A DNA stretch of 19,958 nucleotides from Pseudomonadota bacterium (lineage in GTDB: Bacteria > Pseudomonadota > Gammaproteobacteria > Burkholderiales > Burkholderiaceae_C), in NCBI GenBank assembly GCA_023435325.1, contig JAEYRT010000085.1:1-19958 (forward strand), read 5' to 3'. Both the position numbers and the translations under genes were made by a program. Shown here in pieces: positions 12,803 to 19,958 of this stretch. The notes beneath the pieces are model-generated. The model did no database searches. It was not told the DNA's origin and was given only the letters and a program-made list of their open reading frames with translations. Position 1 is the stretch's first letter. Every line of letters starts with the position of its first letter.

Positions 12803-13810
12803 TCAGAATTCCAGGCAGATCTTGCCAAAGTGCTGTGCGCTTTGCTGGTGACGGAAGGCCTGCGCCAACTCCGGCAGCGTGTAGCGGCTGTCGATCACTG
12901 GCTTCCAGTGGAACTGCTCCAGCGCCCGCACCATGTCTTGTTGCTGCTCGCGGCTGCCCACGATCAGGCCTTTGAGGCTGATCTGCTTGGACATCATCTC
13001 GGCAGTGGGCACGCTGCCTGCAAAGCCGGTGAGCACGCCGATCAATGCAATATGCCCGCCCACGGCGCAGGCGCGGATGGACTGGGGCAGGGTTCCGGGG
13101 CCGCCGACTTCGACCACGATGTCTGCGCCGCGGCCGTCTGTGGCGGCCAGTACGGCATTGCCCCATTCCGGCGTTTGTGCGTAGTTGATCACCAGGTCTG
13201 CCCCCATGGCCTGCAGGCGCCGCGCCTTGTCGGCGCTGGAAGTGGTGGCGATCACGCGGGCGCCCATGCTCTTGGCCATTTGCAGCGCAAAAATGGAAAC
13301 GCCGCCGGTACCCAGCACCAGCACCGTCTGACCGGCCTGCAGCCGCCCATCCACGACCAAGGCTCGCCAGGCGGTCAGGCCGGCCGTGGTCAATGTGGCG
13401 GCCTCGGCATGGCTGTAGCCCTTGGGTGCATGCGTGAACGCGGTGGCTGGCAGGGTGACCATTTCGCGCGCGAAACCGTCGCAGCCATCGCCGGGCACCA
13501 GATGGAAATCACTGGGCACCTGACGGCCAGACAGCCACTGGGGAAAGAAGGTGGAGACCACGCGGTCGCCTTCTGCAAACTCGCACACACCTGCGCCTAC
13601 CGCCGTGACCACTCCGGCGCCATCGGCCATGGGAATGCGTCCGTCGGCCGCGGCGTTGGGCCGCGTGACCACCAGAAGGTCGTGATAGTTCAGGGAGCTG
13701 GCATGAATGCGCACCTGGATTTCACCGGCCTGCGGTGCTGCCGCGCTGGGCAAGGTGGTGAGGTGCAGATGGTCGAGCCCGCCGGGGGCCTGGAGTTGGA
13801 TGGCTTGCAT
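12803..13810 (-). CDS. Zinc-independent MDR oxidoreductase (quinone oxidoreductase-like)
   Basis: A 335-residue member of the medium-chain dehydrogenase/reductase family. The N-terminal GroES-like domain covers about residues 25-130. The Rossmann fold starts at VLVLGTGGVSIFALQMAK (nucleotide-binding GTGGVS at 167-172). The usual catalytic zinc ligands are missing: the GHE motif region reads MADGAGVV, and there is no four-cysteine structural zinc lobe. This places it with quinone oxidoreductases and enoyl reductases that use NAD(P)H. ATG at 13810 is preceded by a weak TGAG site. The gene diverges from the TRAP operon across 286 bases, so the two may share control. Its C-terminus (SAQHFGKICLEF) is complete and a terminator-like repeat follows. 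The substrate is unknown. Confidence 0.87.
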   Translation of the reverse strand: MQAIQLQAPGGLDHLHLTTLPSAAAPQAGEIQVRIHASSLNYHDLLVVTRPNAAADGRIPMADGAGVVTAVGAGVCEFAEGDRVVSTFFPQWLSGRQVPSDFHLVPGDGCDGFAREMVTLPATAFTHAPKGYSHAEAATLTTAGLTAWRALVVDGRLQAGQTVLVLGTGGVSIFALQMAKSMGARVIATTSSADKARRLQAMGADLVINYAQTPEWGNAVLAATDGRGADIVVEVGGPGTLPQSIRACAVGGHIALIGVLTGFAGSVPTAEMMSKQISLKGLIVGSREQQQDMVRALEQFHWKPVIDSRYTLPELAQAFRHQQSAQHFGKICLEF

Positions 13811-13970
13811 AAGGGCTCAGTGTAATGAGGTGGAGGGACAGACGCGGCCAGCGCAGGTGTGGGGAAATGTGCGTTTTCGCCATGGGCCGTATCTGGCATG
13901 GTGGCGTTTGCCCCCCCCTGCTGATGTAAGCCGTCGCTCACTGGCTATCCTTTTTTCTGCCTGCTGATAG

Positions 13971-13981
13971 CCGACTGTCGG
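13971..13981. promoter_or_regulatory. Palindrome CCGAC-T-GTCGG in the divergent intergenic region
   Basis: A perfect 5+1+5 inverted repeat in the 286-base gap between the QOR-like gene and the TRAP operon, followed on the + strand by ATTTTTT. The single-base centre argues against a stable RNA hairpin, so a protein-binding site is more likely than a terminator. It is 116 bases upstream of dctP. Confidence 0.3.
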
Positions 13982-14029
13982 ATTTTTTGCCGTTCCTCGG
14001 GGATGTTCGGCATAAACCCTGTGTGTGAA

Positions 14030-14042
14030 GCATTGCCAATGC
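14030..14042. promoter_or_regulatory. Palindrome GCATTG-C-CAATGC upstream of the TRAP operon
   Basis: A perfect 6+1+6 inverted repeat whose end is 54 bases before the dctP start codon, in or near the expected promoter or leader. Position and symmetry suit an operator for a repressor or activator of the TRAP operon. No regulator gene is adjacent; the nearest, a LysR gene, is about 10 kb away. Confidence 0.35.
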
Positions 14043-14096
14043 ACCAAAGATGTACTTCTGGCTTGGCCAGGCAACCAACAACAGGAGACAAGGTAG

Positions 14097-15218
14097 ATGA
14101 CACAGCAGACCCCCAAAACCGGCCGCCGTAACCTACTGAAGGGTGCTGCGGTTGCCGCAACGACGATGTCGGTGCCAATGATCAGTACTGCGCAAACCAC
14201 CACCTGGCGGTTTCAGAGTACCTGGCCGGCCAAGGACATCTTTCACGAGTTCGCCCAGGACTTCGCCAAGAAAGTCAATGACATGGCGGGCAACCGCCTC
14301 AAGATCGAAGTGCTGCCCGCCGGTGCTGTGGTGCCCGCCTTCCAGCTGCTGGATGCGGTATCCAATGGCACGCTGGACGGCGGCCATGGCGTGATTGCCT
14401 ACTGGTACGGCAAAAGCCCTGCCGTGGCGCTGTGGGGCTCGGGCCCGGCCTTCGGCATGGATGGCAACATGCTGCTGGCCTGGCACAACTATGGCGGCGG
14501 CAAAGAGTTGCTGGTGGAGATCTACAAGGGCCTGAACATGAATGTGGAGTCCAAGCTCTACGGCCCCATGCCCACCCAGCCGCTGGGATGGTTCAAGAAG
14601 CCCGTCGCCAAGGTCGAAGACATGAAGGGGCTGAAGTTCCGTACCGTCGGTCTGGCCGTGGATGTGTTCACCGAGATGGGCGTGGCCGTCAACCCGCTGC
14701 CCGGTGGAGAAATCGTGCCTGCGCTGGACCGTGGCCTGCTGGATGCCGCAGAGTTCAACAATGCCTCCAGTGACCGCGTGCTGGGCTTTCCGGACGTGGC
14801 CAAGAACTGCATGTTGCAAAGCTTTCACCAGTCCAGCGAGCAGTTCGAAGTGCTGTTCAACAAGACCAAGTTCGATGCGCTGCCGCAGGAACTCAAGGCC
14901 ATCGTCGACTACGCGGCCCAGGCGGCCAGCGCGGACATGAGCTGGAAAGCTGCCGACCGCTATGCCAAGGACTATGCAGAAATGCAAAGCCAGCAGGGCG
15001 TGAAGTTCTACAAGACGCCCGATGCCATCCTGCGTGCCCAACTGCAGGCCTGGGACAAGGTCACCACCAAGAAGGCGGCCGAAGACCCGATGTTCAAAAA
15101 GGTGATGGATTCCATGCGTGCGTTTGCCCAGCGCAGCGGACGCTGGAAAAACGACACCGACATCGACTTCAAGATGGCCTGGAACCACTACTTCGGCCAG
15201 CGTCGTCAACAAAGTTGA
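14097..15218 (+). CDS. dctP: TRAP transporter substrate-binding protein (DctP family, Tat-exported)
   Basis: A 373-residue periplasmic binding protein that captures the substrate for the DctQ-DctM permease. The N-terminus has a twin-arginine signal (GRRNLLKGAAVAATTMSVPM, Arg10-Arg11) with likely cleavage after STA (about residue 32). The DctP fold follows, with the ligand-carboxylate Arg probably at 182 (GLKFRTVGLAVDVF) and the hinge motif PLPGGEIVPALDRGLLDAAEF (about 201-220). Sequence style and length resemble TakP (2-oxoacids) and FcbT1 (chlorobenzoate) more than the C4-dicarboxylate DctP. Start is fixed by AGGAG about 12 bases before ATG at 14097. First gene of an operon with dctQ, dctM and a reductase; a hairpin after its stop may raise its expression over the permease genes. 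The ligand is probably an organic monocarboxylate (inference). Confidence 0.92.
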   Translation: MTQQTPKTGRRNLLKGAAVAATTMSVPMISTAQTTTWRFQSTWPAKDIFHEFAQDFAKKVNDMAGNRLKIEVLPAGAVVPAFQLLDAVSNGTLDGGHGVIAYWYGKSPAVALWGSGPAFGMDGNMLLAWHNYGGGKELLVEIYKGLNMNVESKLYGPMPTQPLGWFKKPVAKVEDMKGLKFRTVGLAVDVFTEMGVAVNPLPGGEIVPALDRGLLDAAEFNNASSDRVLGFPDVAKNCMLQSFHQSSEQFEVLFNKTKFDALPQELKAIVDYAAQAASADMSWKAADRYAKDYAEMQSQQGVKFYKTPDAILRAQLQAWDKVTTKKAAEDPMFKKVMDSMRAFAQRSGRWKNDTDIDFKMAWNHYFGQRRQQS

Positions 15219-15251
15219 GTCAGGGCTGAACCAGCTTCAGCAGCATGGAGC

Positions 15252-15278
15252 AAGGGCTGGGCGCAGGCTGCAGCCCTT
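15252..15278 (+). promoter_or_regulatory. Intercistronic hairpin between dctP and dctQ
   Basis: AAGGGCTG (15252-15259) pairs perfectly with CAGCCCTT (15271-15278), with an 11-base loop, 33 bases after the dctP stop. It is followed by CTCCACCTTTCTCTT, with no solid T run, so it probably does not terminate fully. Such hairpins after binding-protein genes often protect the upstream mRNA or attenuate read-through, giving more binding protein than permease. Confidence 0.5.
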
Positions 15279-15320
15279 CTCCACCTTTCTCTTGGGTTCG
15301 CGCGTTTGGGATGGCACCAC

Positions 15321-15935
15321 ATGCAAAAGCTGTTGTTCGGCGTCGATGCCATATCGACCTGGATTGGGAAGTTGGCAGCCTGGGCTGCTGTGGGTTTAAC
15401 GCTGTTGATCAGCTGGGAAGTGTTTTCGCGCTATGTCATGAACACACCGCACGCCTGGGTGCTGGATGTGCAAATCATGCTGTACGGCACGTTGTTCATG
15501 CTGGCCGGTGCCTATACCCTGGCCAAAAACGGCCATGTCCGCGGTGATGTGCTCTACGGGTTCTTTTCCCCGCGTGCGCAGGCGAGTGTGGACCTGGTGC
15601 TGTACATCGTGTTTTTCTTGCCGGGCGTGCTGGCCATGACCTGGGCGGGCTGGAATTACGCCCAGGAGTCACTGGCCATCCGGGAGCAGACCTTCTCTGC
15701 CCACCCCTTGCCGCTGTACCCCTTCAAGTTCGTGATTCCCATTGCCGGCTTTGCCTTGCTGCTGCAAGGGCTGGCCGAGATTGTCCGTTGTGTGCTGTGT
15801 CTCAAGAACGGGGCATGGCCACGGCGCGGCGATGACGTGGAGGAGGTGGATGTCGAGAAGCTCAAGGCCATGGTGGGCGTCGAGTCCGGGCGGGAGCAGG
15901 CAGTGGCGGTACAACAGCAGGAGCGACGTTCATGA
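15321..15935 (+). CDS. dctQ: TRAP transporter small permease (DctQ family)
   Basis: A 204-residue inner-membrane protein with four predicted helices (about 10-35, 45-68, 90-115 and 137-160), as in the DctQ family. Motifs such as SWEVFSRYVMNTPHAWVLDVQ and LAKNGHVRGDVLY are typical of the small subunit. I chose ATG at 15321; an in-frame TTG at 15306 would only add MGWHH. GGGA lies about 10 bases upstream. The C-terminal 45 residues are hydrophilic and cytoplasmic, longer than in minimal DctQ proteins. The last four bases overlap the dctM start (ATGA), indicating translational coupling. Confidence 0.9.
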   Translation: MQKLLFGVDAISTWIGKLAAWAAVGLTLLISWEVFSRYVMNTPHAWVLDVQIMLYGTLFMLAGAYTLAKNGHVRGDVLYGFFSPRAQASVDLVLYIVFFLPGVLAMTWAGWNYAQESLAIREQTFSAHPLPLYPFKFVIPIAGFALLLQGLAEIVRCVLCLKNGAWPRRGDDVEEVDVEKLKAMVGVESGREQAVAVQQQERRS

Positions 15936-17869
15936 AGCTGCGCAAGGAATTGTGGTTCGGTTTTTCCATCATGGCGCTGGTGGTGGGCAGCGCTGCTTGG
16001 CTGCTGCTCAGCGTGGATCAGATCACCAATGGCCATCTGGGATTGCTCATGCTGTCGCTGGTGGTGGTGGCCATCATGCTGGGCTTTCCCACGGCTTTCA
16101 CCCTCATGGGCATGGGCATGATTTTTACGTGGTTCGCCTATGACCACGATATCCAGCGAACGCTCAATTTGATGGTGCAGGCGGCCTACAAAAGCATGGC
16201 CAATGATGTGCTGATTGCCATCCCGCTGTTTGTGTTCATGGGCTATTTAGTGGAGCGCGCCAGCTTGATTGAGCAGCTCTTCAAAAGCATGCATCTGGCC
16301 ATGGCACGCATCCCCGGCTCGCTGGCGGTGGCCACACTGGCCACGTGCACCATTTTTGCCACGGCCACCGGCATTGTCGGAGCGGTGGTGACCCTCATGG
16401 GCCTGCTGGCCCTGCCCGCCATGCTGCGCGCAGGTTACAGCACGCCACTGGCCGCTGGTGCCATCACGGCCGGGGGCTGCCTGGGCATCTTGCTGCCGCC
16501 ATCCGTGCTGCTGATTCTGTATGGGGCAACGGCAGGAGTATCAGTGGTGCAGCTGTATGCCGGTGCCTTTTTCCCCGGTCTGATGCTGGCCTGTTTGTAT
16601 TTCGGCTATGTGGTGCTTGTGGCCAAGCTCAAACCGCAGTGGGCACCACCCCTGCCCGCTTCGGAGCGCCATGTCGATCTGCCTGCCCCCACGCTGGCGC
16701 TGCCTGCGGTGCAGCGTGACTACGCGCCGCGGCGCCTGCTGCAGGCACTGAAAGGACGGCGCAATGCCAGCGTCTCACTGCGCTTTATCCTGGGACAGCT
16801 GGCGCTGGTGCTGATGCCCGGCGTGCTGTTCGTGGCGTTTGCGTCCTACACCTGGCAGGCCGTGACCACGGTGCCACCAGAAGAGGTCTACGCCATTCAA
16901 CCCATTGGATTTGGTGACAACACAGAAGAAGAGGCACCGCTGTACGAGTCCACGCTGTCCGTGCCTGGTAGCGAGGAAGCGGAAGACGGGGAGGCGCCTC
17001 TGGTTGCCCTGGGTGAGGAGCCGCAAGCGCTGGGCAGCGGGGATGCTGCCGCAGTGGCAGAGCCACCCGGCGCGGCAGAAGTCCTGAGTGATGAAGCACC
17101 ACAGGCCACCAAGCAACCGGCACCTACCTGGTGGTGGGTGATGTTCAGCCTGTTCGGTGCTGCCACGGTCCTGTTCTATCTGTTTCTCAGCTTTGCACGG
17201 CTGGAAATCTTCAAGATGCTGCTGAGCTCGTTCTTTCCCCTGCTGGTGCTGATTTTGGCCGTGCTGGGTTCGATCGTGTTCGGGTTGTGCACACCGACGG
17301 AAGCGGCAGCCCTGGGCGCGTTGGGCGGTTTTCTGCTGGCGGCAGCCTACAGGCGGTTGACGTTCTCCGTGGTCAAGGAATCGGTTTTTCTGACCGCCAA
17401 GACTTCGGCCATGGTGTGCTGGCTGTTCGTGGGTGCGGCCATTTTCTCCGCCGCCTTTGCGCTGCTGGGCGGACAGGAATTGATTGAGCGCTGGGTGCTG
17501 TCCATGAACCTGTCCAAGGTGGAGTTCATGATCCTGGCGCAGATCGTGATTTTCCTGTTGGGCTGGCCGCTGGAATGGACAGAGATCATCGTGATCTTCA
17601 TGCCGATCTTCATCCCCTTGCTCAGCCACTTCGGGGTGGATCCGCTGTTCTTCGGTTTGCTGGTGGCACTGAACCTGCAGACGGCCTTTCTTTCGCCACC
17701 GGTGGCCATGTCGGCGTTCTATCTCAAGGGTGTGGCGCCATCGCATGTGACACTGAATCAGATATTTTTGGGCATGATCCCGTTCATGGGCATCCAGCTG
17801 CTGGCCATTGTGCTGCTGTACATGTGGCCGCAGATCGGCATGTGGCTGCCGGAGTTGCTGTATCGATAG
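15932..17869 (+). CDS. dctM: TRAP transporter large permease (DctM family) with an extra acidic loop
   Basis: A 645-residue inner-membrane subunit that carries the Na+-coupled transport path. The DctM core is present in two halves: about 35-235 (GFPTAFTLMGMGM, NDVLIAIPLFVFMGYLVE, TAGGCLGILLPPSVLLILYG) and about 425-640 (FGLCTPTEAAALGALGGF, LNLQTAFLSPPVAMSAFYLKG). Typical DctM is about 425-450 residues; here about 180 extra residues separate the halves. The insert contains a basic stretch (264-284), a helix (285-306), an acidic loop (about 312-398) without any Lys or Arg until 394, and a second helix (400-420). By the positive-inside rule the acidic loop should face the periplasm. The frame is continuous, so it is not a fusion artefact. 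As I recall, relatives annotated for mannitol/chloroaromatic uptake are also long. Overlaps dctQ by four bases. Confidence 0.92.
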   Translation: MKLRKELWFGFSIMALVVGSAAWLLLSVDQITNGHLGLLMLSLVVVAIMLGFPTAFTLMGMGMIFTWFAYDHDIQRTLNLMVQAAYKSMANDVLIAIPLFVFMGYLVERASLIEQLFKSMHLAMARIPGSLAVATLATCTIFATATGIVGAVVTLMGLLALPAMLRAGYSTPLAAGAITAGGCLGILLPPSVLLILYGATAGVSVVQLYAGAFFPGLMLACLYFGYVVLVAKLKPQWAPPLPASERHVDLPAPTLALPAVQRDYAPRRLLQALKGRRNASVSLRFILGQLALVLMPGVLFVAFASYTWQAVTTVPPEEVYAIQPIGFGDNTEEEAPLYESTLSVPGSEEAEDGEAPLVALGEEPQALGSGDAAAVAEPPGAAEVLSDEAPQATKQPAPTWWWVMFSLFGAATVLFYLFLSFARLEIFKMLLSSFFPLLVLILAVLGSIVFGLCTPTEAAALGALGGFLLAAAYRRLTFSVVKESVFLTAKTSAMVCWLFVGAAIFSAAFALLGGQELIERWVLSMNLSKVEFMILAQIVIFLLGWPLEWTEIIVIFMPIFIPLLSHFGVDPLFFGLLVALNLQTAFLSPPVAMSAFYLKGVAPSHVTLNQIFLGMIPFMGIQLLAIVLLYMWPQIGMWLPELLYR

Positions 17870-17893
17870 ACACTGGAGACGGAGAACCGCGCA

Positions 17894-18841
17894 ATGACGC
17901 AAGTGAACGCAAAGACCTATACCCCCATTGCTTCCCAGAAGGTGGCCTTTCTGGGGCTGGGCGTGATGGGCTACCCCATGGCCGCGCACCTGGCCTTGGC
18001 CGGGCATGTGGTGACCGTGTACAACCGCAGCCCTGCCAAAGCCGAGCAATGGATGCAAAACTTCGGCAGTGCCGGGGCGGGTGGGCACGCCCGTGCATCA
18101 ACGCCGCGTGAGGCCGCCGAGCAGGCTGATCTGGTGTTTTGCTGCGTGGGTAATGACGAGGATTTGCGAGCTGTGGTGCTGGGCCCGGTCAATGCGCAGG
18201 GCGAGCGTGAGAGCACGGGTGCCCTGGCGGGCATGCGCGCAGGTACGCTGTTTGTCGATCACACCACCGCGTCCGCCCAGGTGGCACGCGAGCTGCATGC
18301 ATTGGCTCAGACACAAGGCGTGGACTTTGTCGATGCGCCGGTTTCCGGTGGGCAGGCCGGCGCACAGAATGGGGCCTTGACGGTGATGTGTGGCGGTAGC
18401 GCCGAAGCCGTGGCGCGCGCAGAGCCAGTCGTGGCGGCCTATGCCAAGGGCTTTGCCCGCCTGGGGGAGAGCGGTGCAGGGCAGCTGGCCAAAATGGTCA
18501 ACCAGATCTGCATCGCCGGCTTGGTGCAAGGGTTGTCCGAAGCCGTGGCGTTTGGCCAGCATGCGGGCCTGGATATGGCCCAGGTGCTGGATGTGATTGG
18601 CAAGGGCGCTGCCCAGAGCTGGCAGATGGACAACCGCGGCAAGACCATGGTCGCGGGGCAATTCGATTTCGGTTTCGCCGTGGACTGGATGCGCAAGGAC
18701 CTGGGGCTGGTGCTTGACGAAGCCAAGCGCAATGGCGCGCGCCTGCCTGTAACGGCCCTGGTGGATCAGTTCTATGCCGACGTGCAGCGCCTGGGTGGAG
18801 GGCGCTGGGACACATCCAGCCTGATTCAGCGGCTGCGGTGA
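17894..18841 (+). CDS. 3-hydroxyisobutyrate dehydrogenase-family NAD(P)-dependent reductase
   Basis: A 315-residue beta-hydroxyacid dehydrogenase. The Rossmann motif is GLGVMG (21-26), substrate-binding DAPVSGGQAGAQNG is at 147-160, and catalytic Lys200 with Asn204 lies in GQLAKMVNQ; all are intact. Members interconvert beta-hydroxyacids and semialdehydes (3-hydroxyisobutyrate, tartronate semialdehyde, glyoxylate, succinic semialdehyde). Phe145-Val146-Asp147 before APVSGG is usual. It starts 24 bases after dctM with a GGAGA site, so it is the fourth gene of the TRAP operon. That placement suggests it acts on the imported compound or a close product. Which substrate it uses cannot be decided here; garR/glxR and mmsB are the nearest named relatives. 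Confidence 0.9.
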   Translation: MTQVNAKTYTPIASQKVAFLGLGVMGYPMAAHLALAGHVVTVYNRSPAKAEQWMQNFGSAGAGGHARASTPREAAEQADLVFCCVGNDEDLRAVVLGPVNAQGERESTGALAGMRAGTLFVDHTTASAQVARELHALAQTQGVDFVDAPVSGGQAGAQNGALTVMCGGSAEAVARAEPVVAAYAKGFARLGESGAGQLAKMVNQICIAGLVQGLSEAVAFGQHAGLDMAQVLDVIGKGAAQSWQMDNRGKTMVAGQFDFGFAVDWMRKDLGLVLDEAKRNGARLPVTALVDQFYADVQRLGGGRWDTSSLIQRLR

Positions 18842-18899
18842 TGGCCGCGGTCCCTGGTGGCAGGCAAGGCATGTGCAAAGGCTGCTGCGCCCATCAAAA

Positions 18900-19958
18900 C
18901 TAAACCAGGGCGGGTGGTGCCTCTTCGGCTTCGGGCGCTCTGACCACCTGTACCGCGCAGTCATAAAACGTGGGTGCCCGGCCAATGTCGGTCAGACGCT
19001 GGTGGGTCAGTTCGTTGACATTGGTGCCATTCAGTCCGTCTTTGCGCCACCAGATGCCCAGTCCCACCACCACGCCCTGGCGGGCACGGCCATTGACGCT
19101 GGCGTGGCAGACATGCTCGCCGCGGTCGTTGAACACGCGCACCACATCACCATCGGCAATGCCCCGGGCGGCAGCGTCCACAGGGTGCATTTCCAAGCTG
19201 GGACGCGTTTCCAGCCGCCGCAGCGTGCTGACATTCGCAAAGGTGGAATTCATGAAGTTGCGCGCCGGTGGCGAGATCATGGCCAGTGGGTGCCGGGCCG
19301 AGGGCACTTCATAGTTGGGCAGGTAGTCCGGTACCGGATTGACGTCCAGCTTTTCCAGAGCGCTGCTGTAGAACTCGCACTTGCCCGAAGGTGTGAGGAA
19401 GCCCCCTTGTGCAAACGGGGCGTCCGGCAGGGCCTGTTGAACAAAACCGTGCTGCAGCAGCGTATGGAAGTCGACCGAGCTGCCCTCCATGGCCTGGCGG
19501 CACAGATCTTCATCGCTGTCGTGGAAATGTGGTGCGGCAAATGCAGGGTCCAGGCGTGCCATGTGTGCAGCCAGATCACGGAAGATCTGCGCATTGCTTC
19601 TGGCCTGGCCCAGCGGCGCAATCGCAGGCTGGTTCAGCAGGACGTCGGTGTGTCCGTAGGTGGTGTGAATGTCCCAGTGCTCCAGCTGCGTGGTGGCGGG
19701 CAGCACGTAGTCGGCATGGTCGGCGGTATCGGTGCGAAAGTGCTCCAGTACCACGGTGAACAAATCCTCGCGCGCAAAACCGCGTGCCACTTTGGCGGAC
19801 TCGGGTGCCACGGCGACAGGATTGCTGTTGTAGACCACGATCGCCTGGACGGGGGCGGTGGTATCCAGCAAGGCATCACCGATCGTGCTCATGTTGATGG
19901 TGCGCGGACGGCGCTCCCCCAGCAGCTGGGGCAGCTGCAGGTGCGCACGGTTGGCGGG
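18900..19958 (-). CDS. Molybdopterin-dependent oxidoreductase, C-terminal part only
   Basis: The frame is open through the right end of the window, so only the last 352 residues are seen; the stop is TAG at 18902-18900. An in-frame ATG at 19892 is internal, because the 22 codons before it (PANRAHLQLPQLLGERRPR...) continue the same family sequence. The visible part has the end of the catalytic domain (AIVVYNSNPVAVAPESAKV, FTVVLEHFRTDTADHADYVLPATTQLEHWD) and the molybdopterin-dinucleotide-binding domain (about the last 120 residues, including RPSLEMHPVDAAARGIADGDVVRVFNDRG). It resembles the large family of predicted cytoplasmic BisC/formate-dehydrogenase-like oxidoreductases. The Fe-S and Mo-ligand region is outside the window, so the subtype cannot be set. 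It converges on the reductase gene with 58 bases between stops and no clear terminator. Confidence 0.88.
   Translation of the reverse strand, partial: PANRAHLQLPQLLGERRPRTINMSTIGDALLDTTAPVQAIVVYNSNPVAVAPESAKVARGFAREDLFTVVLEHFRTDTADHADYVLPATTQLEHWDIHTTYGHTDVLLNQPAIAPLGQARSNAQIFRDLAAHMARLDPAFAAPHFHDSDEDLCRQAMEGSSVDFHTLLQHGFVQQALPDAPFAQGGFLTPSGKCEFYSSALEKLDVNPVPDYLPNYEVPSARHPLAMISPPARNFMNSTFANVSTLRRLETRPSLEMHPVDAAARGIADGDVVRVFNDRGEHVCHASVNGRARQGVVVGLGIWWRKDGLNGTNVNELTHQRLTDIGRAPTFYDCAVQVVRAPEAEEAPPALV

Noticed and set aside
11717..13825. A 702-codon open frame on the + strand
   Set aside because: It is antisense to the UbiB-like gene, copy 3 of the repeat and the whole QOR-like gene. It is His/Gln/Gly-rich, lacks any domain, and exists only because GC-rich codon bias keeps the opposite strand open.
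13971..13987. CCGACTGTCGG plus ATTTTTT as an intrinsic terminator on the + strand
   Set aside because: The one-base centre leaves at most a 4-bp stem with a three-base loop, and no + strand gene lies upstream that needs a terminator there.
16694..17191. The dctM insert as a frameshift, gene fusion or assembly error
   Set aside because: The frame is continuous, codon use matches its surroundings, and helix-loop-helix logic is kept. As I recall, other long DctM relatives of similar size exist, so an in-frame insertion is more likely.
16775..18088. A 437-codon open frame on the - strand
   Set aside because: It is antisense to dctM and the reductase, with a His/Gln-rich translation and no family features. 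The genes on the + strand are clear.
1..19958. CRISPR arrays, tRNA/rRNA genes, insertion sequences, phage genes, toxin-antitoxin pairs
   Set aside because: I saw no regularly spaced repeats, no tRNA- or rRNA-like sequence, and no transposase, integrase or phage-like coding sequence in any frame. The small gene at 1077-1286 has no adjacent partner that would make a toxin-antitoxin pair.

Overview
The window is a chromosomal stretch of high-GC DNA from a betaproteobacterium, most likely a member of the Comamonadaceae (Burkholderiales). The lineage call is inference. It rests on the DUF3567 protein (a family I know from Burkholderiales), the Tat-exported TRAP substrate-binding protein with TakP/FcbT-like permeases, and dispersed palindromic intergenic repeats of the AGCGCTTG and RDKK types that I associate with this family. 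No rRNA, tRNA, CRISPR array or transposase is visible. Both ends cut through genes.

Layout. 1-873 holds the 3' part of a TauD/TfdA-type dioxygenase. 874-1714 is a repeat-rich accessory patch. One AT-richer small gene (1077-1286) sits between two convergent copies of an intergenic repeat, has a 19-bp palindrome upstream, and is followed at 1611-1695 by the first copy of a terminator-like repeat. 1715-4226 is a LysR regulator followed by a lone glcD-type flavin oxidase on the - strand. 4380-5228 is purU, divergent from a membrane-bound PAS-PAS-GGDEF-EAL protein at 5282-7624. 7706-8985 carries DUF3567 and DUF3108 genes on the - strand. 9143-10858 carries a fumarylacetoacetate hydrolase-family protein and cytochrome b561 on the + strand. 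10931-13810 carries an ABC1/UbiB kinase-like protein and a zinc-independent quinone-oxidoreductase-like enzyme on the - strand. 14097-18841 is the clearest operon: TRAP transporter dctP-dctQ-dctM followed by a 3-hydroxyisobutyrate-dehydrogenase-family reductase. 18900-19958 is the C-terminal part of a molybdopterin oxidoreductase on the - strand.

How they work together. The TRAP genes plus the reductase look like an uptake-and-metabolism unit for a small carboxylate or hydroxyacid. The other genes are mostly independent housekeeping or regulatory functions: one-carbon metabolism, c-di-GMP, ubiquinone and electron transport.

Most interesting points. (1) The FAH-family protein at 9143-10165 has lost both metal-binding glutamates, the metal-binding aspartate and the active-site lysine, yet is otherwise well kept, so it looks like a dedicated pseudo-enzyme. 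(2) The GGDEF half of the c-di-GMP protein has lost key residues while the EAL half looks functional. (3) Three copies of one long palindromic repeat sit 19-21 nt after three different stop codons, in the same orientation, like a dispersed terminator module. (4) The TRAP large permease carries an extra membrane hairpin with a loop of about 80 residues free of Lys and Arg and rich in acid. (5) The bracketed low-GC small gene near the left end may be a transferred cassette. I did not find a convincing multi-gene system of an entirely new type.
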